From Dendrophyllia cribrosa (lineage: Eukaryota; Cnidaria; Anthozoa; Scleractinia; Dendrophylliidae), in NCBI GenBank assembly GCA_024195265.1, contig JAJLRJ010000001.1, forward strand, positions 3,939,562 to 4,003,561: a stretch of DNA of 64,000 nt, given 5' to 3'. The position numbers and the translations under genes are program-made. Below, in pieces: positions 14,101-24,112 of this stretch (positions are counted from its first letter, which is position 1; each line of letters begins with the position of its first letter). The notes beneath the pieces were generated by a model. That model was given only the letters and a program-made list of their open reading frames with translations. It was not told the origin of the DNA and did no database searches.

Positions 14101-17100
14101 CGGTCACTTAACAAATCCCCAGAATTAAATCGTCCCCATATTTACTGTAAACTTGACCTCTTTTAAGCAGTCACCTCTATTAAGCGGTCAGTTGGCTATT
14201 CCCCGAGGGTGACCGCTTAATACAGGTTCGACTTTTAACAAGTGTACCAAGATACATGTATTCCCCTCATTTAATACATTCCAGAATTAAACAGAAACTA
14301 AAACAAACCTGTTTTGTTTCTTGTTCTTTTGCTACAGTAACAGCTGGTGTGATGACATTTGCATGATGTTGTACTTTTTTGGTCAAACTGGGGGCATTTG
14401 CTCCATCCAACCGATCCACAACCTTCTGGTTCTAATTCACAAGAACAGCAAAAAAGTGTTAATCTTTATTAGATTTGCTACGTAGGGAATCTTGGTTAAC
14501 CATTTTATATTAATTTTGATGAGTTGAAAACTCTAGCTTGTTTCAAAGTCACTTACCTTGAAAAGAAGAAATGTGGGCACGGCGCTGATTTCATATTTGT
14601 GTGATGCTTCTGGTAAATCTTCCGCCTCAAGCTACAAGATTCAAAGAAACACGAGGGAACACGAGGCATTGAAGTTTGTTGTACATTAAATGCTATTGAC
14701 TTTGATACAGTCACTCATCTGAGTTACAGGGATATGAATAATTCAAATAATAATGAAAAACAAAAAATAAAACAGACAATGCTTACAGTTAGTTTTTTTT
14801 TTTGTTACAAATCTACAGCATTACTGGAGTACTACTGGCAGGAGTACTACTGATCAAGGCCATGCATTTACAGTTTGTATTCATACTAAAAATCAATTTA
14901 AAATAAAGGAGCTTTGCGACTCTGGCAATTTTCTGCAGCTTTTGAAAACATGTGTGATATTAATTTTTAATTTTACTTGGCCCCATGCAATTACACATAC
15001 TTATTTTGAACTTTTTAAACAATATTGTATTGTCACTGAAAAGTACCACAAGTACCATTGTGAATTGCGAATCTTTTTCAAAACCATAAACAAAATACAC
15101 GTATGAGGGTGGTAGGCATTGATGTGAGCAGGGGCAGAAAAAGTCATACAGCCTTTATTACAAAAGTTTACAGCCTCAAGTGTTTCGCTCTCATACTTTG
15201 CACTCCAAATTGGTCATAATTTTATTATAAAATACTTATTGACTAAGGCAGGTCGGAGTGCACTCAGTTCATATGCCATGACAAAATAATTTCCCATCTG
15301 GCCCTCTCACTCAGTTAAGTGTATAATATTGTACTGGTCTGCACACATTCATACTAACTTACCTTATAAAATTTGACATGTGTATTATCTTTTGCCAGTT
15401 CTTCCATAACATCATTCATCTGTGCACACTGTGGAGCCCATGATGCATGAAAATGGATTACTGTCAGAACACTGCAAAGAAATTCATTTTTAAAAGGTGA
15501 AAAGCATGAAATCATGTTTTAACTTTTTCCACACATTCATCTGTAATTTAATGGGAGGGTTTCACAGTTCGGCGCATGTGCAAGCTATGATGTAATAAAA
15601 ATAATAATAAAAGGTTCTTAAAAATGCATCTAACATCAGTCTCGATGCTTTTTACAAATATTGAACAAAAAGAGAATGTAACAACTACAGCTAGAAAGCT
15701 AAGAAAGACTAAAACTAAGATAAAATGCCAAAACTAAGAACAATATCAACACTTCAAATCTGTAAAAACAAGACTTGTTTTCAACATAGTCTTAAAAGTG
15801 GATATAGTATCCGCCTGCTTAATATCGGGTGGAAGACTGTTCCAAAGGTGTGGTGCGGCCACAGAGAAAGCCCTGTCTCCATAATTGACAGTGCATGTCC
15901 TGGATACATGCATGTAGTCAATTTTTATTTGAGGATCTCAGTGTGCGATGGGGATGGTGAACATCACGCAACTGAGAGATTTACACACTCAGGTGCTAAT
16001 CTGTTCTGTGCTTTGTACATGATGAGCATGATCTTAACGTAACGTAACGTAATTTCATTGTTTAGACCAATTGGAAGCAAGTAGACATCTCTGACAGGAG
16101 ATTTGCCCAGGAAAATGCCGCAGTCAGTCAGTTGATTGAATGGATGATCATGCACACCCATGTGCGCTATGAAAGCCACCAGAGCGTAGAATAAATCCTT
16201 CAGGTCAATGGTTTTATTCAGTGTTGACTTTGTCGGTGTAATCCGTTGAAATTTTTTTGTGAATTTTGGTCATCCTTCGCTTTGTTTGGACTTATTGCGT
16301 CGATGAAGGAGACGCTTCCTAATCTGGTGTTGGGTGTCCTGTGACATTTGTACCAAGACGAAAGAATCGAGAAAATTTGTGGTGATTGTATAACCAGTTT
16401 GATTTATGTTTTTCTAAATGTCTCAGAATATAATGATGAATCCAAGACAAAAATATGAAAAATTTAACAGGTTTTAAAATTATCAAACCAATTATCAAAC
16501 CAAAATTTTGGGAGCACTCACCATCTGGGCGAGTGACATTCAGGGACCAGTTGTTCGAAAGCCGATAAGCGCTAATCCAGGATTACAAGTTAACCAAGGA
16601 TTTGATTTCTCTTGTTTAAAAATGTTTTCGAAAGCTAATTTTAAGCTAGAGGTGAAGACAAGTCAAAGCCGAAACTCAAGGCCAAAAAGTTAGTAGAAAA
16701 AATTTCATTGATTAGGATTCTAAATTGACGCTAATCCTAGGTTAGCTAAATCGCACTTTGAACAACCCAGCCCAGATTGTACTCGTCCAGAGACATTTTC
16801 ACCCGCCAAATAACCCCCCCTCCCCCTCCCCCAGTTAAGCCAAATAAAATAAAGTACAGGAAACAACTGTGCCATTGTAAGTTATTGTTATTTTTTCCTG
16901 ATGTCAGACATCTCATCATCTGATTCATACATGTAGTCTGACACCATTCCCTCATCATCATCTCCAACATCGTCATCGTACATAGCTTGTACAGACATCT
17001 ATGAATTTACTCAAAGTCAAAACGCTCTGTGAAATATCACGGTTTGTTTGTTCTCGATTCACCACTCACATGTCACGACGTTTTGACCAACTTTTAACAT

Positions 17101-18978
17101 GCAAGGCTGGCCAACTTGCCATTTCGAAGAAAATTTCCTCAATCTCGTCTTCTCGTACTCTCTTGAATCTGCCTTTTGAGGGGTTTCTTTCACATCCTTT
17201 TTGTTGGGATTTTTAGATACTCAGGGAAGATATCTCCACTTTTTCAAATAGAAACCACGCGAGAAAAGACACTAGACAGTCTCCACCAGATCTTGTTTTC
17301 AGCGGCGCAGTTTGTTTTATGACCAGCAGTATCATGACTATGAGTACATGTAGGTACTTCATGTAATTATTACTTGAACTGAAGCCATTAATTTAATTTA
17401 TATTTACAAAGCAGGAAATTTATGTATGTGCCAGGTTTCTAAAGCTTTCAGAATGTGAAAAAGTACTTGCATGTTTACGTTTAGATTATATTTTTTGTTG
17501 AAAATGAGTTACAGTTTTATTTTCCTGAAGATGAAAATTCCCTTTTGCTAAACCGGGCGAGTAATCTACGATTTCCACCCACCCGATGGGCTTGACACTC
17601 GCATTGGTGATTGGGCGAGCACTAATTTCAAACCCTGGGTCAAATAAATTATACTGTAACAGTTATTTAAATAAAACCTTTCTGTAATCATAAATGTTTA
17701 TTTTCAAAGGTCATATACATGTACATCATATTTGCTTTGTTTAACCATTCAATAAATTTATAAAAAAATGAGGCAACTATCCGACCCTTGAGAACATATT
17801 TAAAGTGACAACAGGAAATTGATAAAAGGAAACAAAAGTTTATCTTGTGATATGAAACAAAAATACTCAGCAAGGATTGATGTGCAAAAATAAACTAGAT
17901 TGGTGGAAATAAATTTGTTTACCTACATGTAGCAAATAGTATACATGGTAATTGATAGCCTTAATTAAAAATAATAACACCTTAGAATTGTACAGCAGTA
18001 CTGTTTATAAATTAACATGGTTTGTGATTAGGAATGAAAAAGATTGCAGACACTTACAGTGGGATGGTGAAACTAACTCTTCACTTGCAATATGATTGGT
18101 AAACTCACAAACATTCAATGGCATATTTCTGACAAACAGCTATATAGTTTTTTAGATAATAGAGGCATACAATTGACTGATCTTTCATTGTTCTATAATG
18201 AACAAATGTAAAAGGAAAGGGTTGTACATGTACACTGTATTTTCATATTTGTAATATCACTTATAATACACAAAATTATAGGAAAAGATAACTACCACAA
18301 AATAACTGAGGAAAGTTGACTTGTTTTCACAAGCACAACCCACAATAACTAAACAAAGTGACAAAATTAAAATAAGCTTTAACTTTTCCTATTCAAGAAA
18401 AGGGGAAGTCAATGCAAATGTCAAGTGTTACTTGTAGTTACAGAGATCTCCAACAACCACACCTTGAGATTTTGAACATTAATTCGCGCATTACAAGAAA
18501 GGGGAGCTAGCCTAGTTTGATAAAACTAACCACATTCTTTTAAAAGAGTCTGCAACGTTGGATCAAGCAATATAAATAAGAAAGTTTGATCATAATATTT
18601 AAGCTTCAAAAATAATTAAACTTGGCTTATAAATTTACCTAAGCAAAGTAAGCTAATCTGGGCGTTCAAATAAAAACGATACATTCCCTGATTATTAAAC
18701 CACTGTTTGGAAAATACTGTGATCATATATTGCACTAATGTGCTAAGAAAAATCTGCACAATAACTCCACAACTTTTTCAGCTGAGCTGAGCGATGGTTC
18801 CAGTTCAACTGGGCTTTTGTTCCCCGTCGATTCAACTCGCTTATTATTTTTACCCATCCTGTTTTCTGCTCAATAGGAGCTAAATAAATGAATTAGTTGA
18901 ATCACAGTACCATTACCTGGAAGAATCAGCCAGAATTTTATCAAATTCCGCGTTATTTGGCACGTCCTGTAAAGCCAT
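2094..18978 (-). CDS. GLRX3: Glutaredoxin-3 (PICOT/TXNL2), complete 13-exon coding sequence
   Basis: Cytosolic/nuclear monothiol glutaredoxin that binds [2Fe-2S] clusters (with BolA-type partners in other animals) and serves cytosolic iron-sulfur delivery. Exons in coding order: 18917-18978, 15363-15471, 14557-14631, 14309-14431, 11489-11573, 8284-8373, 7840-7922, 6786-6847, 5077-5134, 4396-4451, 2868-2907, 2498-2590, 2094-2138. They total 981 bp, have GT..AG borders and consistent phases, and give 326 residues (human about 335). Residues 1-110 form the thioredoxin-like domain with WAPQC (32-36) in place of a two-cysteine site, as in the family. Two PICOT-type glutaredoxin domains follow, with CGFS at 151-154 and 253-256, each followed by the NWPTYPQ and GELxGGLDI motifs. 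The ATG at 18978 is the only plausible start. Long introns are full of transposon remnants. Identity is very secure; single-base splice positions are read by eye. Confidence 0.97.
2498..2590 (-). CDS. GLRX3: GLRX3 coding exon 12
   Basis: 31 codons: [20 protein letters not shown] then [11 protein letters not shown]. It mirrors exon 7 of the first glutaredoxin domain. Confidence 0.96.
2868..2907 (-). CDS. GLRX3: GLRX3 coding exon 11 (40-bp microexon)
   Basis: A 40-bp exon giving [13 protein letters not shown] after completing an Asn codon. Flanked by a TTTTTTCAG acceptor and a GTAAG donor. Confidence 0.93.
3387..3921. mobile_element. 535-bp TIR element
   Basis: TAGAGTGTTTTCACATGACA and the inverse of TAGTGTTTTCACTGACGTCA mark the ends. 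The interior includes CACCAAGATGGCCGC, common in coral repeats. In GLRX3 intron 10. Confidence 0.55.
4396..4451 (-). CDS. GLRX3: GLRX3 coding exon 10 (second CGFS)
   Basis: Encodes [18 protein letters not shown] plus two bases. The CGFS monothiol site is intact. Confidence 0.95.
4860..5000. repeat. AT-rich minisatellite (ATACATAAA..GCATAA)
   Basis: Degenerate repeats of CATAAATTATACATAAAxCATG close to GLRX3 exon 9. Confidence 0.7.
5077..5134 (-). CDS. GLRX3: GLRX3 coding exon 9 (start of second Grx domain)
   Basis: Encodes [19 protein letters not shown]. It is parallel in sequence to exon 5, reflecting the duplicated glutaredoxin domain. Confidence 0.94.
5258..5342. repeat. Two tandem copies of a 40-44-bp C-rich unit
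   Basis: CTCCCCTCTCCTACAAGGTT and the following CCTCCCCTCTCCTACATGTT both lead into TTGCTTCACTGACCCTCC. Confidence 0.8.
5397..6759. mobile_element. 1.36-kb TIR element
   Basis: CAGGGATTCTGACAGGGTGC at the left, its inverse at 6739-6758, with ACTGTA directly repeated outside both ends. Ends are rich in ATTGTGCGGG repeats. No transposase ORF recognised. Confidence 0.65.
5905..6094. mobile_element. 190-bp palindromic MITE
   Basis: Near-perfect hairpin: GGCCATTTCCGAGTTGCCTT.. with its inverse at the far end, flanked by TA on both sides. Nested within the 5,397-6,759 TIR element in GLRX3 intron 8. Confidence 0.8.
6786..6847 (-). CDS. GLRX3: GLRX3 coding exon 8 (Grx1-Grx2 linker)
   Basis: 20 codons plus two bases: [20 protein letters not shown]. 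The donor is the weaker GTTATA, but the frame joins cleanly to exon 9 as ..NKRLQTL. Confidence 0.9.
7840..7922 (-). CDS. GLRX3: GLRX3 coding exon 7
   Basis: Encodes [20 protein letters not shown] then GGLDIVK, the glutathione-binding part (TYPQ, GG) of the first glutaredoxin domain. It ends at a GTAAGC donor. Confidence 0.96.
8284..8373 (-). CDS. GLRX3: GLRX3 coding exon 6
   Basis: Starts with the remaining two bases of the CGFS Gly, then [20 protein letters not shown] and ILSDNEVRQ. Its upstream neighbour in the intron is a hAT remnant about 130 bp away. Confidence 0.95.
8505..9364 (+). mobile_element. hAT-family remnant with transposase C-terminal dimerisation domain
   Basis: Within GLRX3 intron 5. 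The plus strand from about 8718 encodes ..[16 protein letters not shown].. and [20 protein letters not shown] then WLKTYLRA, the hAT dimerisation signature ([15 protein letters not shown] type), followed by NIH..IDI..IDIFAW. It has no long ORF and is decayed. Ends resemble GGGGCGTAGTCAG (left) and CTGGCTATACCC (right), with near-matching 8-bp flanks (TTGAGCCA / GTGGGCCA). A poly-C run sits at 9315-9336. Confidence 0.75.
11078..11207 (-). CDS. Candidate first coding exon nested in GLRX3 intron 5
   Basis: ATG at 11207 opens a 43-codon frame beginning [20 protein letters not shown] and ending ..FFRHWRKR at a strong donor, G|GTAAGG. Reading through the donor, the frame stays open to 10713 (total about 165 codons) with a Cys-rich middle. 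No family was recognised. It may be the start of a nested gene or of a mobile-element ORF. Confidence 0.25.
11489..11573 (-). CDS. GLRX3: GLRX3 coding exon 5 (start of first Grx domain)
   Basis: Encodes [20 protein letters not shown] then GSPQEPRC, with one base of the following Gly. The active-site Cys of the first CGFS is the last full codon. Confidence 0.95.
11893..13100. mobile_element. 1.2-kb element with about 115-bp terminal inverted repeats
   Basis: ACTGTGCGAATCCAAAAACC.. at the left pairs with ..GGTTTTTGAATTCGCACAGT at the right; the arms continue through the ..CAGCAACCAATCAGAAGCGA.. block. It sits in GLRX3 intron 4, next to the acceptor side of exon 5. Interior frames not recognised. 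Confidence 0.7.
13330..13513. mobile_element. 184-bp palindromic MITE
   Basis: AAATAGATTCCGTTCGGCTG.. and its inverse at the right. The arms of about 70 bp include TGACGTCAAAATGTGGTAAG. Lies in GLRX3 intron 4. Confidence 0.75.
14070..14235. repeat. pogo-like CTATTAAGCGGTCAC repeats
   Basis: Repeated TCTATTAAGCGGTCA and a terminal GACCGCTTAATACAGGTTCG. In GLRX3 intron 4, about 75 bp from exon 4. Confidence 0.45.
14309..14431 (-). CDS. GLRX3: GLRX3 coding exon 4 (end of Trx domain and linker)
   Basis: 41 codons, phase 0 at both ends. [17 protein letters not shown] closes the thioredoxin domain and a polar linker ending ETKQ follows. Confidence 0.94.
14557..14631 (-). CDS. GLRX3: GLRX3 coding exon 3
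   Basis: 25 codons, phase 0 at both ends. Contains the thioredoxin cis-proline segment [10 protein letters not shown]. Confidence 0.95.
15363..15471 (-). CDS. GLRX3: GLRX3 coding exon 2 (thioredoxin core)
   Basis: Encodes [20 protein letters not shown] and on to FYK. It carries the thioredoxin beta strand and the WAPQC site, in which only the second cysteine of the classic CxxC is kept, as usual for this family. Confidence 0.95.
15640..16115 (-). mobile_element. LINE remnant: C-terminal end of a CR1/Jockey-like reverse transcriptase
   Basis: Minus strand reads [20 protein letters not shown], and in a second frame [20 protein letters not shown] then [18 protein letters not shown]. These are the familiar ending of non-LTR RT ORF2 proteins. 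Frames are broken. It lies in GLRX3 intron 1 in the gene's sense orientation. Confidence 0.7.
16542..16774. mobile_element. 233-bp MITE
   Basis: Ends GGGACCAGTTGTTCGAAAGC.. and ..GCACTTTGAACAACCCAGCC with inverted GCTAATCC..GGATTA blocks inside. GLRX3 intron 1. Confidence 0.55.
16888..16998 (-). CDS. Small acidic ORF, 36 residues, unidentified
   Basis: [20 protein letters not shown] then [16 protein letters not shown] and stop. About a third of the residues are Asp or Glu. It lies in GLRX3 intron 1, antisense to nothing known. Could be a transposon-derived N-terminus or chance; the composition is its only support. Confidence 0.2.
   Translation of the reverse strand: MSVQAMYDDDVGDDDEGMVSDYMYESDDEMSDIRKK
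18917..18978 (-). CDS. GLRX3: GLRX3 coding exon 1 (start codon)
   Basis: Begins [16 protein letters not shown] and ends two bases into a Ser codon at a GTAATG donor. The start lies 14 bp from a GACTG..CAGTC palindrome in the 5' UTR or promoter. Confidence 0.93.
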
Positions 18979-19130
18979 GGTACTTCTTGTAGACTGCAAA
19001 ACAGTCGTATTTTTTGCGTTGGTCATAGCAGAGAGGCATTTTGTCTGCGCATGCTCCATAAAGAGTATTTTAATGAAAGTAACCGCTGGTATGCGCCTGC
19101 TCCGCGCACACTCCAAAAAAAATGGCGGTC
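18979..19130 (-). promoter_or_regulatory. GLRX3 5' UTR / TATA-less promoter with NRF1-like and YY1-like sites
   Basis: Directly upstream of the GLRX3 ATG. It contains a GACTGCAAAACAGTC palindrome (18992-19006), an NRF1-like GCGCATGC (about 19047-19054) and AAAATGGCGG (a YY1-type motif, near 19118). No TATA box is seen. A 20-bp block at 19035-19054 is also found near 24.1 kb in the same order relative to the downstream ORF. Confidence 0.5.
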
Positions 19131-19149
19131 TACGCAACAAAATATTTGA

Positions 19150-20870
19150 TAATCTTTCTTCTCTTCGTTTTGTAACGTGTTAGAGTCTGCTGTTAAAAAA
19201 TCGAAAAATGGTTGTGTGGTTTGTGAGAGAAAGTCTCTACAGAGCTCTTAGCAAAATGCTAGCGCGTAAAGTGATGATTTTGAGGGTTGTTTCGGAACAA
19301 ATTCGACAAGTGAAATACAGAGATATTTTTGTGAACGCTGCAGGCGAGCTGTTCAAGAGTACCGTCGTTCTGAAAAGTCCTTCCATCACATAAGTGCTGT
19401 CTTCAAATCATAGTTGAGTATTTCAAGTGCCTCTTTTTCCGAAGACAATGTATTCTATCAGTAATGACTCAATCAGCGGGTAGGAGTACCGAAAATACGA
19501 GTGTCACTGATTTTAGTTTTACCTAAGGAAACATTCTTAGAAATGGAGGAAAAATTAAAGATATTATCAGCGAGTAAGAAACTTGTTTGCATAATTTGCT
19601 GTAAATATTTTCCTGAAAGCTGTAATTACCTTCAGTTGGCAGTTAGAAAACTTTTTAGTGACACAATTTTAAGGACATCTAAAATTGAAGAGTATAATAA
19701 CCTCAAACAATGTTGTCCTGACTTAGCCACCTCTTAACTGCTGCGACCTGCAATGTTTTTAAGGGGGTAGCTAATAACCTGATTGAATTTACCAAGATAA
19801 AAGAAGAATATCCCTGGCCATGCTCACCCCACTAATCGTTTAATTAAATAGTAATAATAATATGTGAATTGCATGGTGACCAATGGGATGGGAGAACAAA
19901 CTGCAATAGCAATAACAATGCTGGGATTTGTAGTTTATTCCTCTTACAACTGATTTGTTTCACCTCAATATATTTCAAAATTAATGATAGCGTTCATGCT
20001 TTTTCTATCAGCTATTTAAAACACAGGAGCAGCTCCCCTAAGAGATAACCTTTACTGATCTTAAGACTGCTTGGTTAAGAGACAATCAGTTTTAACTCGA
20101 AAAACTGAAAATTTTACAGAGGGAAATTTCAACTTACTATAACATTGACACCCTGAACTTTCATTGAAAAATCTCCATTATCTCAGATGGTGATACGAAA
20201 TTAAAAATAACTTGACTTATATTTTACATTTTATTTTTAAAGCCTGGTTCATTCACCAAACTTTTCATGAGCTGAACATAATTCAAATCAATAAAATACT
20301 ATCTAATAAAAAAAAATCAATCCTTGCTCCAAATTACATTTAATAATTAATTATGCGGTCGATTCAGCTCGTGAAATTTTGGTTTCTAACTCAAATCCGG
20401 TCCACAGTGAAATATTCAATCAAACAGTTGATTCAGATGCCGAACTTTTCATGTACTTAATTCAAGGTATTTGCTTTGGCTTGCAAAAAGTCTGGCATCT
20501 GAACTGGGCTTAAAAGCACTTTATTTTTAAACTTTGGTTGACTATGGGTGTTAAACATCCTTTAAATTTTCAAGTGATCAGCATTTAATTTCTCCACACT
20601 GTGACACAGTACATTACATAGTATACAATGTCAAACAGACAGGCGACAAGAGCAAAGAAAAAATGCATCATTTTGTATGTTATTATTACATCTACATCAT
20701 ATATGCATAATATCAGTAACACATATGCATCTGTGATGCCTGACTGGTTCACAGCAGAATTTGTTTATAACCCTGAACTTGAAAGACACAGAATCAACAC
20801 CCATCAACATTATGATGTGGCAATGTTAGAACAATGCAGGAAACGGACGATTTACATCAATTGGACTTTT
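19150..20870. other. No supported gene between GLRX3 and the candidate gene
   Basis: Short open frames at 19,208 and 19,501 on the plus strand lack recognisable domains or splice context. The segment near 20,240-20,520 has TTCAGATGCCxxACTTTT repeats of MITE type. Confidence 0.4.
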
Positions 20871-20879
20871 ATCAAGCTA

Positions 20880-21163
20880 CAGTGTACAGACTGAAGTCAA
20901 AGAAGGACTTTGATACTGCATGTGATATAGTAATGAGCACAGGTTTGGCTTTCTTTATGAGGCCAATTCTATTGTAGGGAGATCGTATATCCTGGGTTGA
21001 CCAATACTCTTCGGCAGGAACATTTTCATCTTTCAAATGATATTCGTATCCATTGTCCACTAAGGCTGATGACAGTCACATCAATAACAGCCTGCCTGAA
21101 AATATCACTGGACAGCCATCCCTTTTGTCCATTGTGCCAACTATCGGGCCACTTCACATCTCC
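20880..21163 (-). pseudogene. Coding-like fragment, unidentified
   Basis: After a TTTAG acceptor at 21164 the minus strand is open for about 46 codons (GDVKWPDSWHNGQKGWLSSD..). Another frame then continues as DNGYEYHLKDENVPAEEYW and STQDIRSPYNRIGLIKKAKP. Both parts look protein-like, but a frame change separates them. It may be a decayed exon or an alternative downstream exon of the candidate gene at 23.8 kb. Family unknown. Confidence 0.25.
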
Positions 21164-21700
21164 CTAAACAGCAGAGAACATGTTTTTAATCCATTTCATC
21201 CTATTTTCTAAATCAATATATGAAACAATTTTCCCAAGAAGTAAATTGGAAGATACTCTTAAGCCCTGGCGGGTAAGCCTAATCTTGGAGGTTGTCTATG
21301 GGAGCTGGACATTGATACGACATACTGTCATGAAGAAGCGTTCAAGATTCGAAGACCTTCAGTATGGAACTCTTTTAAATCTGTTGGGCAACTGTATTTC
21401 TTTAATCCTCTCAATTTACAGCATTTTCTTTAAACTAAATAATTTCTTAGAATACTGTAGAGCAATACTTAGAATTTCGATTACCGGTATGTTCACCTGC
21501 CTGAAACGCTGCTACTTCGTATCCCTGGTCATGCTTACCACTTTGGCCAAAATAAATATTAATATATATTTATTCTGTTATAAATATTATAACAGAAATA
21601 TTGCATTTCCATGGTATGTACTTCAGTATATGGAGTTGTTGCAAGAGCAAATTAATCACAAATTTGAATTGTAACGTTTTGAAGAATTATAAACAAGACA

Positions 21701-23825
21701 TTACCAATACAATGAAAAGGACCAAAAAGTGTTCCAGTTTTCATTAGGGTAAAAATGACAAACAGACAGTGTGAGCATCAGGCATAGATTGATAGCAGTA
21801 AACGTGAGAGTCTGAGGAACCTTTCCTAAACAGCCCTCTGTCCTATAATAAGTCATTTGTGTTTGTGGTGAAGCTCCCAATTTGATCAATATCTTTGCAG
21901 CAATAGAAATACATATATTTTATGTGCTGGAAATTTTGTTACATAACGTTTCCTTTGTACAAATGTATGACTAACAAATACAACTAAGGGCCGATTCGCA
22001 CTAGCGGACAAATTTTGTAACAATTTGTAGATTTCTTCATTAATGTGTCACTTGTTACAGAAAACAAGTGCGAATACGTTTTTTGAGACCTAGAACTTGT
22101 CCAACAATTCAAGAAAACAAAGAAGCAGTTGTCTTATGATTGGTCAGCGTTTCACGCGCGATACATTTTGTCAAACAATCGCAAAAACAAGTGCGAACGA
22201 CTTGTTGGACAAGTGCAAATTTTGTCAAAACGGACAAATCTTCAAAGGGGCCGTTGTCCTGCCTCAAGGCAGGACAATTCATGACAAGTCGCATTCCAAT
22301 GCCCCTCGTAATGCCAGATAACAATACGTTGTTGATTGGCTATTGTGTTTGGTCTGGATTGTACTAAAAAACAACACGCGAAATTTCGTCGTTTGCCCAT
22401 TTATCATAGTCCCGCTTCGTGGACGATTGTGTGACGTTAACATCTGTCGAAACGCCACTTGCTTCATAACTTGCCGAGGTGACGTCGTGGAAGGATGGTA
22501 ATACCGGGGTTGGAACAAGAGAATGCGGAGGGAACCAGTTTGTGCCGATAAATGGACGGGAAAAATAATAGTTTTCTTGCGACATTACCCCGCACGAGCA
22601 CAAAAACATCAGTACACGCGCACTTCAAATGCAAATCGTTTTAACATTTTTCACCACGTGGACCTGCCTGCATATTTGATGTTTGCTCAAGACGACCGTG
22701 CCGAGAAATGTACAAGGATGCCAGAAGCACGTGCAGAGCTATTGTACTAATAATTATACCTTTTGTTTTCTTCAAAATGTCTCTGACTTGTCGCGACAAT
22801 TTTGTTTTTGTCAAAAATGTCATGACATTTCAAACTTGTCCGCTAGTGCGAATCGGCCCTAATTGTCAATTCAGTTCGAACTTTAATTTGATTTGCATTC
22901 CTCTGTGGGGTTAAAAAATACACACGTTGTAAACCAACGTCCATTTTAAACTGTAGAATATTAACAATTTAATAATTTAGTATTCTTACAGTTGTTGTAT
23001 CACTCGTCTCATATCTGTGGAACCAGAGCAGGTTTGCTAAAGTTAGTCTGTGAGCTTATATTTGACTCAAAATTCAGTTTGCAAGGCAGAAGCATGCTAA
23101 TGAAATAAACACGAATCGATAAAATAAAGCTGACGCCATTCGTTTAGAAAACTACATGTACAAACAGAAAACGGCAGCAGTTTGACCTCATGAAGAAAGG
23201 GGCACGCATTTTTCTGGGATAAATAAACTGGGTAGAGCGAAAGACAAATAAATAAACAACGAACTGACTGTGGTGTGGGATTTGGGGGACCGTGAAATAA
23301 ATAAGTTCTACTTAAGTTTTTACTCAAGTTAGCACTTAAAGACAAAAAAGGCAATTAAAAAAATTCCCACTAAAACACGGAAAAAAATAAGCCAAAGTCG
23401 AAGTGAAATGAAACGAGACTATAACCGTCGCAAAAATAGATGACTACCTACCTTGCACAACAGACTTGGAGAACAACAAGACCAAAGCTTGTCGTGAGCC
23501 AAGACTTGGAAAATCCGCCAAAACCTCCCGAATAAAAATTCGTCAAAGGTTGTAGTAAGAGCATTTCAATCCTAAAGCTGGAACATTTTTTAAAGCCCAG
23601 AGTCCTAAGCGACTGCAAAGAGAAAGAAAAGACAATGTTATTTGAAGTGATTTGAAGCTTGGGGGCCACCGGAAACTTCATGCAAATTTACTTCGAAGTT
23701 GCAGTAAAATAAGCTCAAATTCCAAATTCCCTTCTTTTATAGGATCGTGTATCCGACGATCGTCTCAATATACAAACTCGTGATTCATAACAATAAAGCT
23801 TCAGCATCTTAAGACTAACCTTCAT
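21701..23825 (-). CDS. Candidate unidentified minus-strand gene (first exons only)
   Basis: I do not recognise the product. Start ATG-AAG at 23825-23820 is followed by a GTTAGT donor. Exon 2 is 23452-23612 (acceptor TTTCTCTTTGCAG, donor GTAGGT), 161 bp open in frame, reading MKSLRTLGFKKCSS.. and ending in a hydrophobic stretch SFGLVVLQVCC that may be membrane-spanning. Exon 3 is a 25-bp microexon, 22990-23014 (CACAG acceptor, GTAAGA donor), giving YETSDTTT. A possible exon 4 ends at a GTAATG donor near 21707 and contains ILIKLGASPQTQMTYYRTEG; an alternative exon 4 starts at 21163 (acceptor TTTAG). Good splice signals and phase agreement support exons 1-3; the rest is uncertain. Confidence 0.35.
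21988..22859. mobile_element. PIF/Harbinger-like non-autonomous element
   Basis: GGGCCGATTCGCACTAGCGG at the left end is exactly inverted at the right end, with TAA target-site duplications on both sides. TIR type and 3-bp TWA duplication fit PIF/Harbinger. No full transposase or Myb-like ORF is visible. It sits between candidate exons 3 and 4 of the unidentified minus-strand gene. Confidence 0.75.
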
Positions 23826-24112
23826 CGTTTGCTTTCTAATGTGAACATCTTGAACTTCGGTAAATCAAATGTCAAACTCCACTTCTTCGGGCTTTTTTCT
23901 CGTTCTGTTCGCACTTTGATCATTCAAATATCCTCATCCGAAGTCCCAGCAAACACCACGAGTATCCATAGTGTTAGAGATGTATGCAAACTTGTTATAT
24001 TCTTTCATCTGTCTTGAAAAAAATCCTTCTAAAAGCGTAGATCGCCCAGTTGAAAACCCGCGGAAGCGCGCTCAAAATAACAAATGGCGCAGTGGCTCAA
24101 TGTTCCAATTCC

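Noticed and set aside
19120..19740. Possible divergent gene from the GLRX3 promoter (ATGGCGGTCTACGC.. and two ORFs)
   Set aside because: The first frame stops after 17 codons and the later ORFs have no shared splice phase or recognisable domain.
21180..21674. 164-codon plus-strand ORF
   Set aside because: AT-rich, hydrophobic by composition, with no domain or splice context; likely chance.
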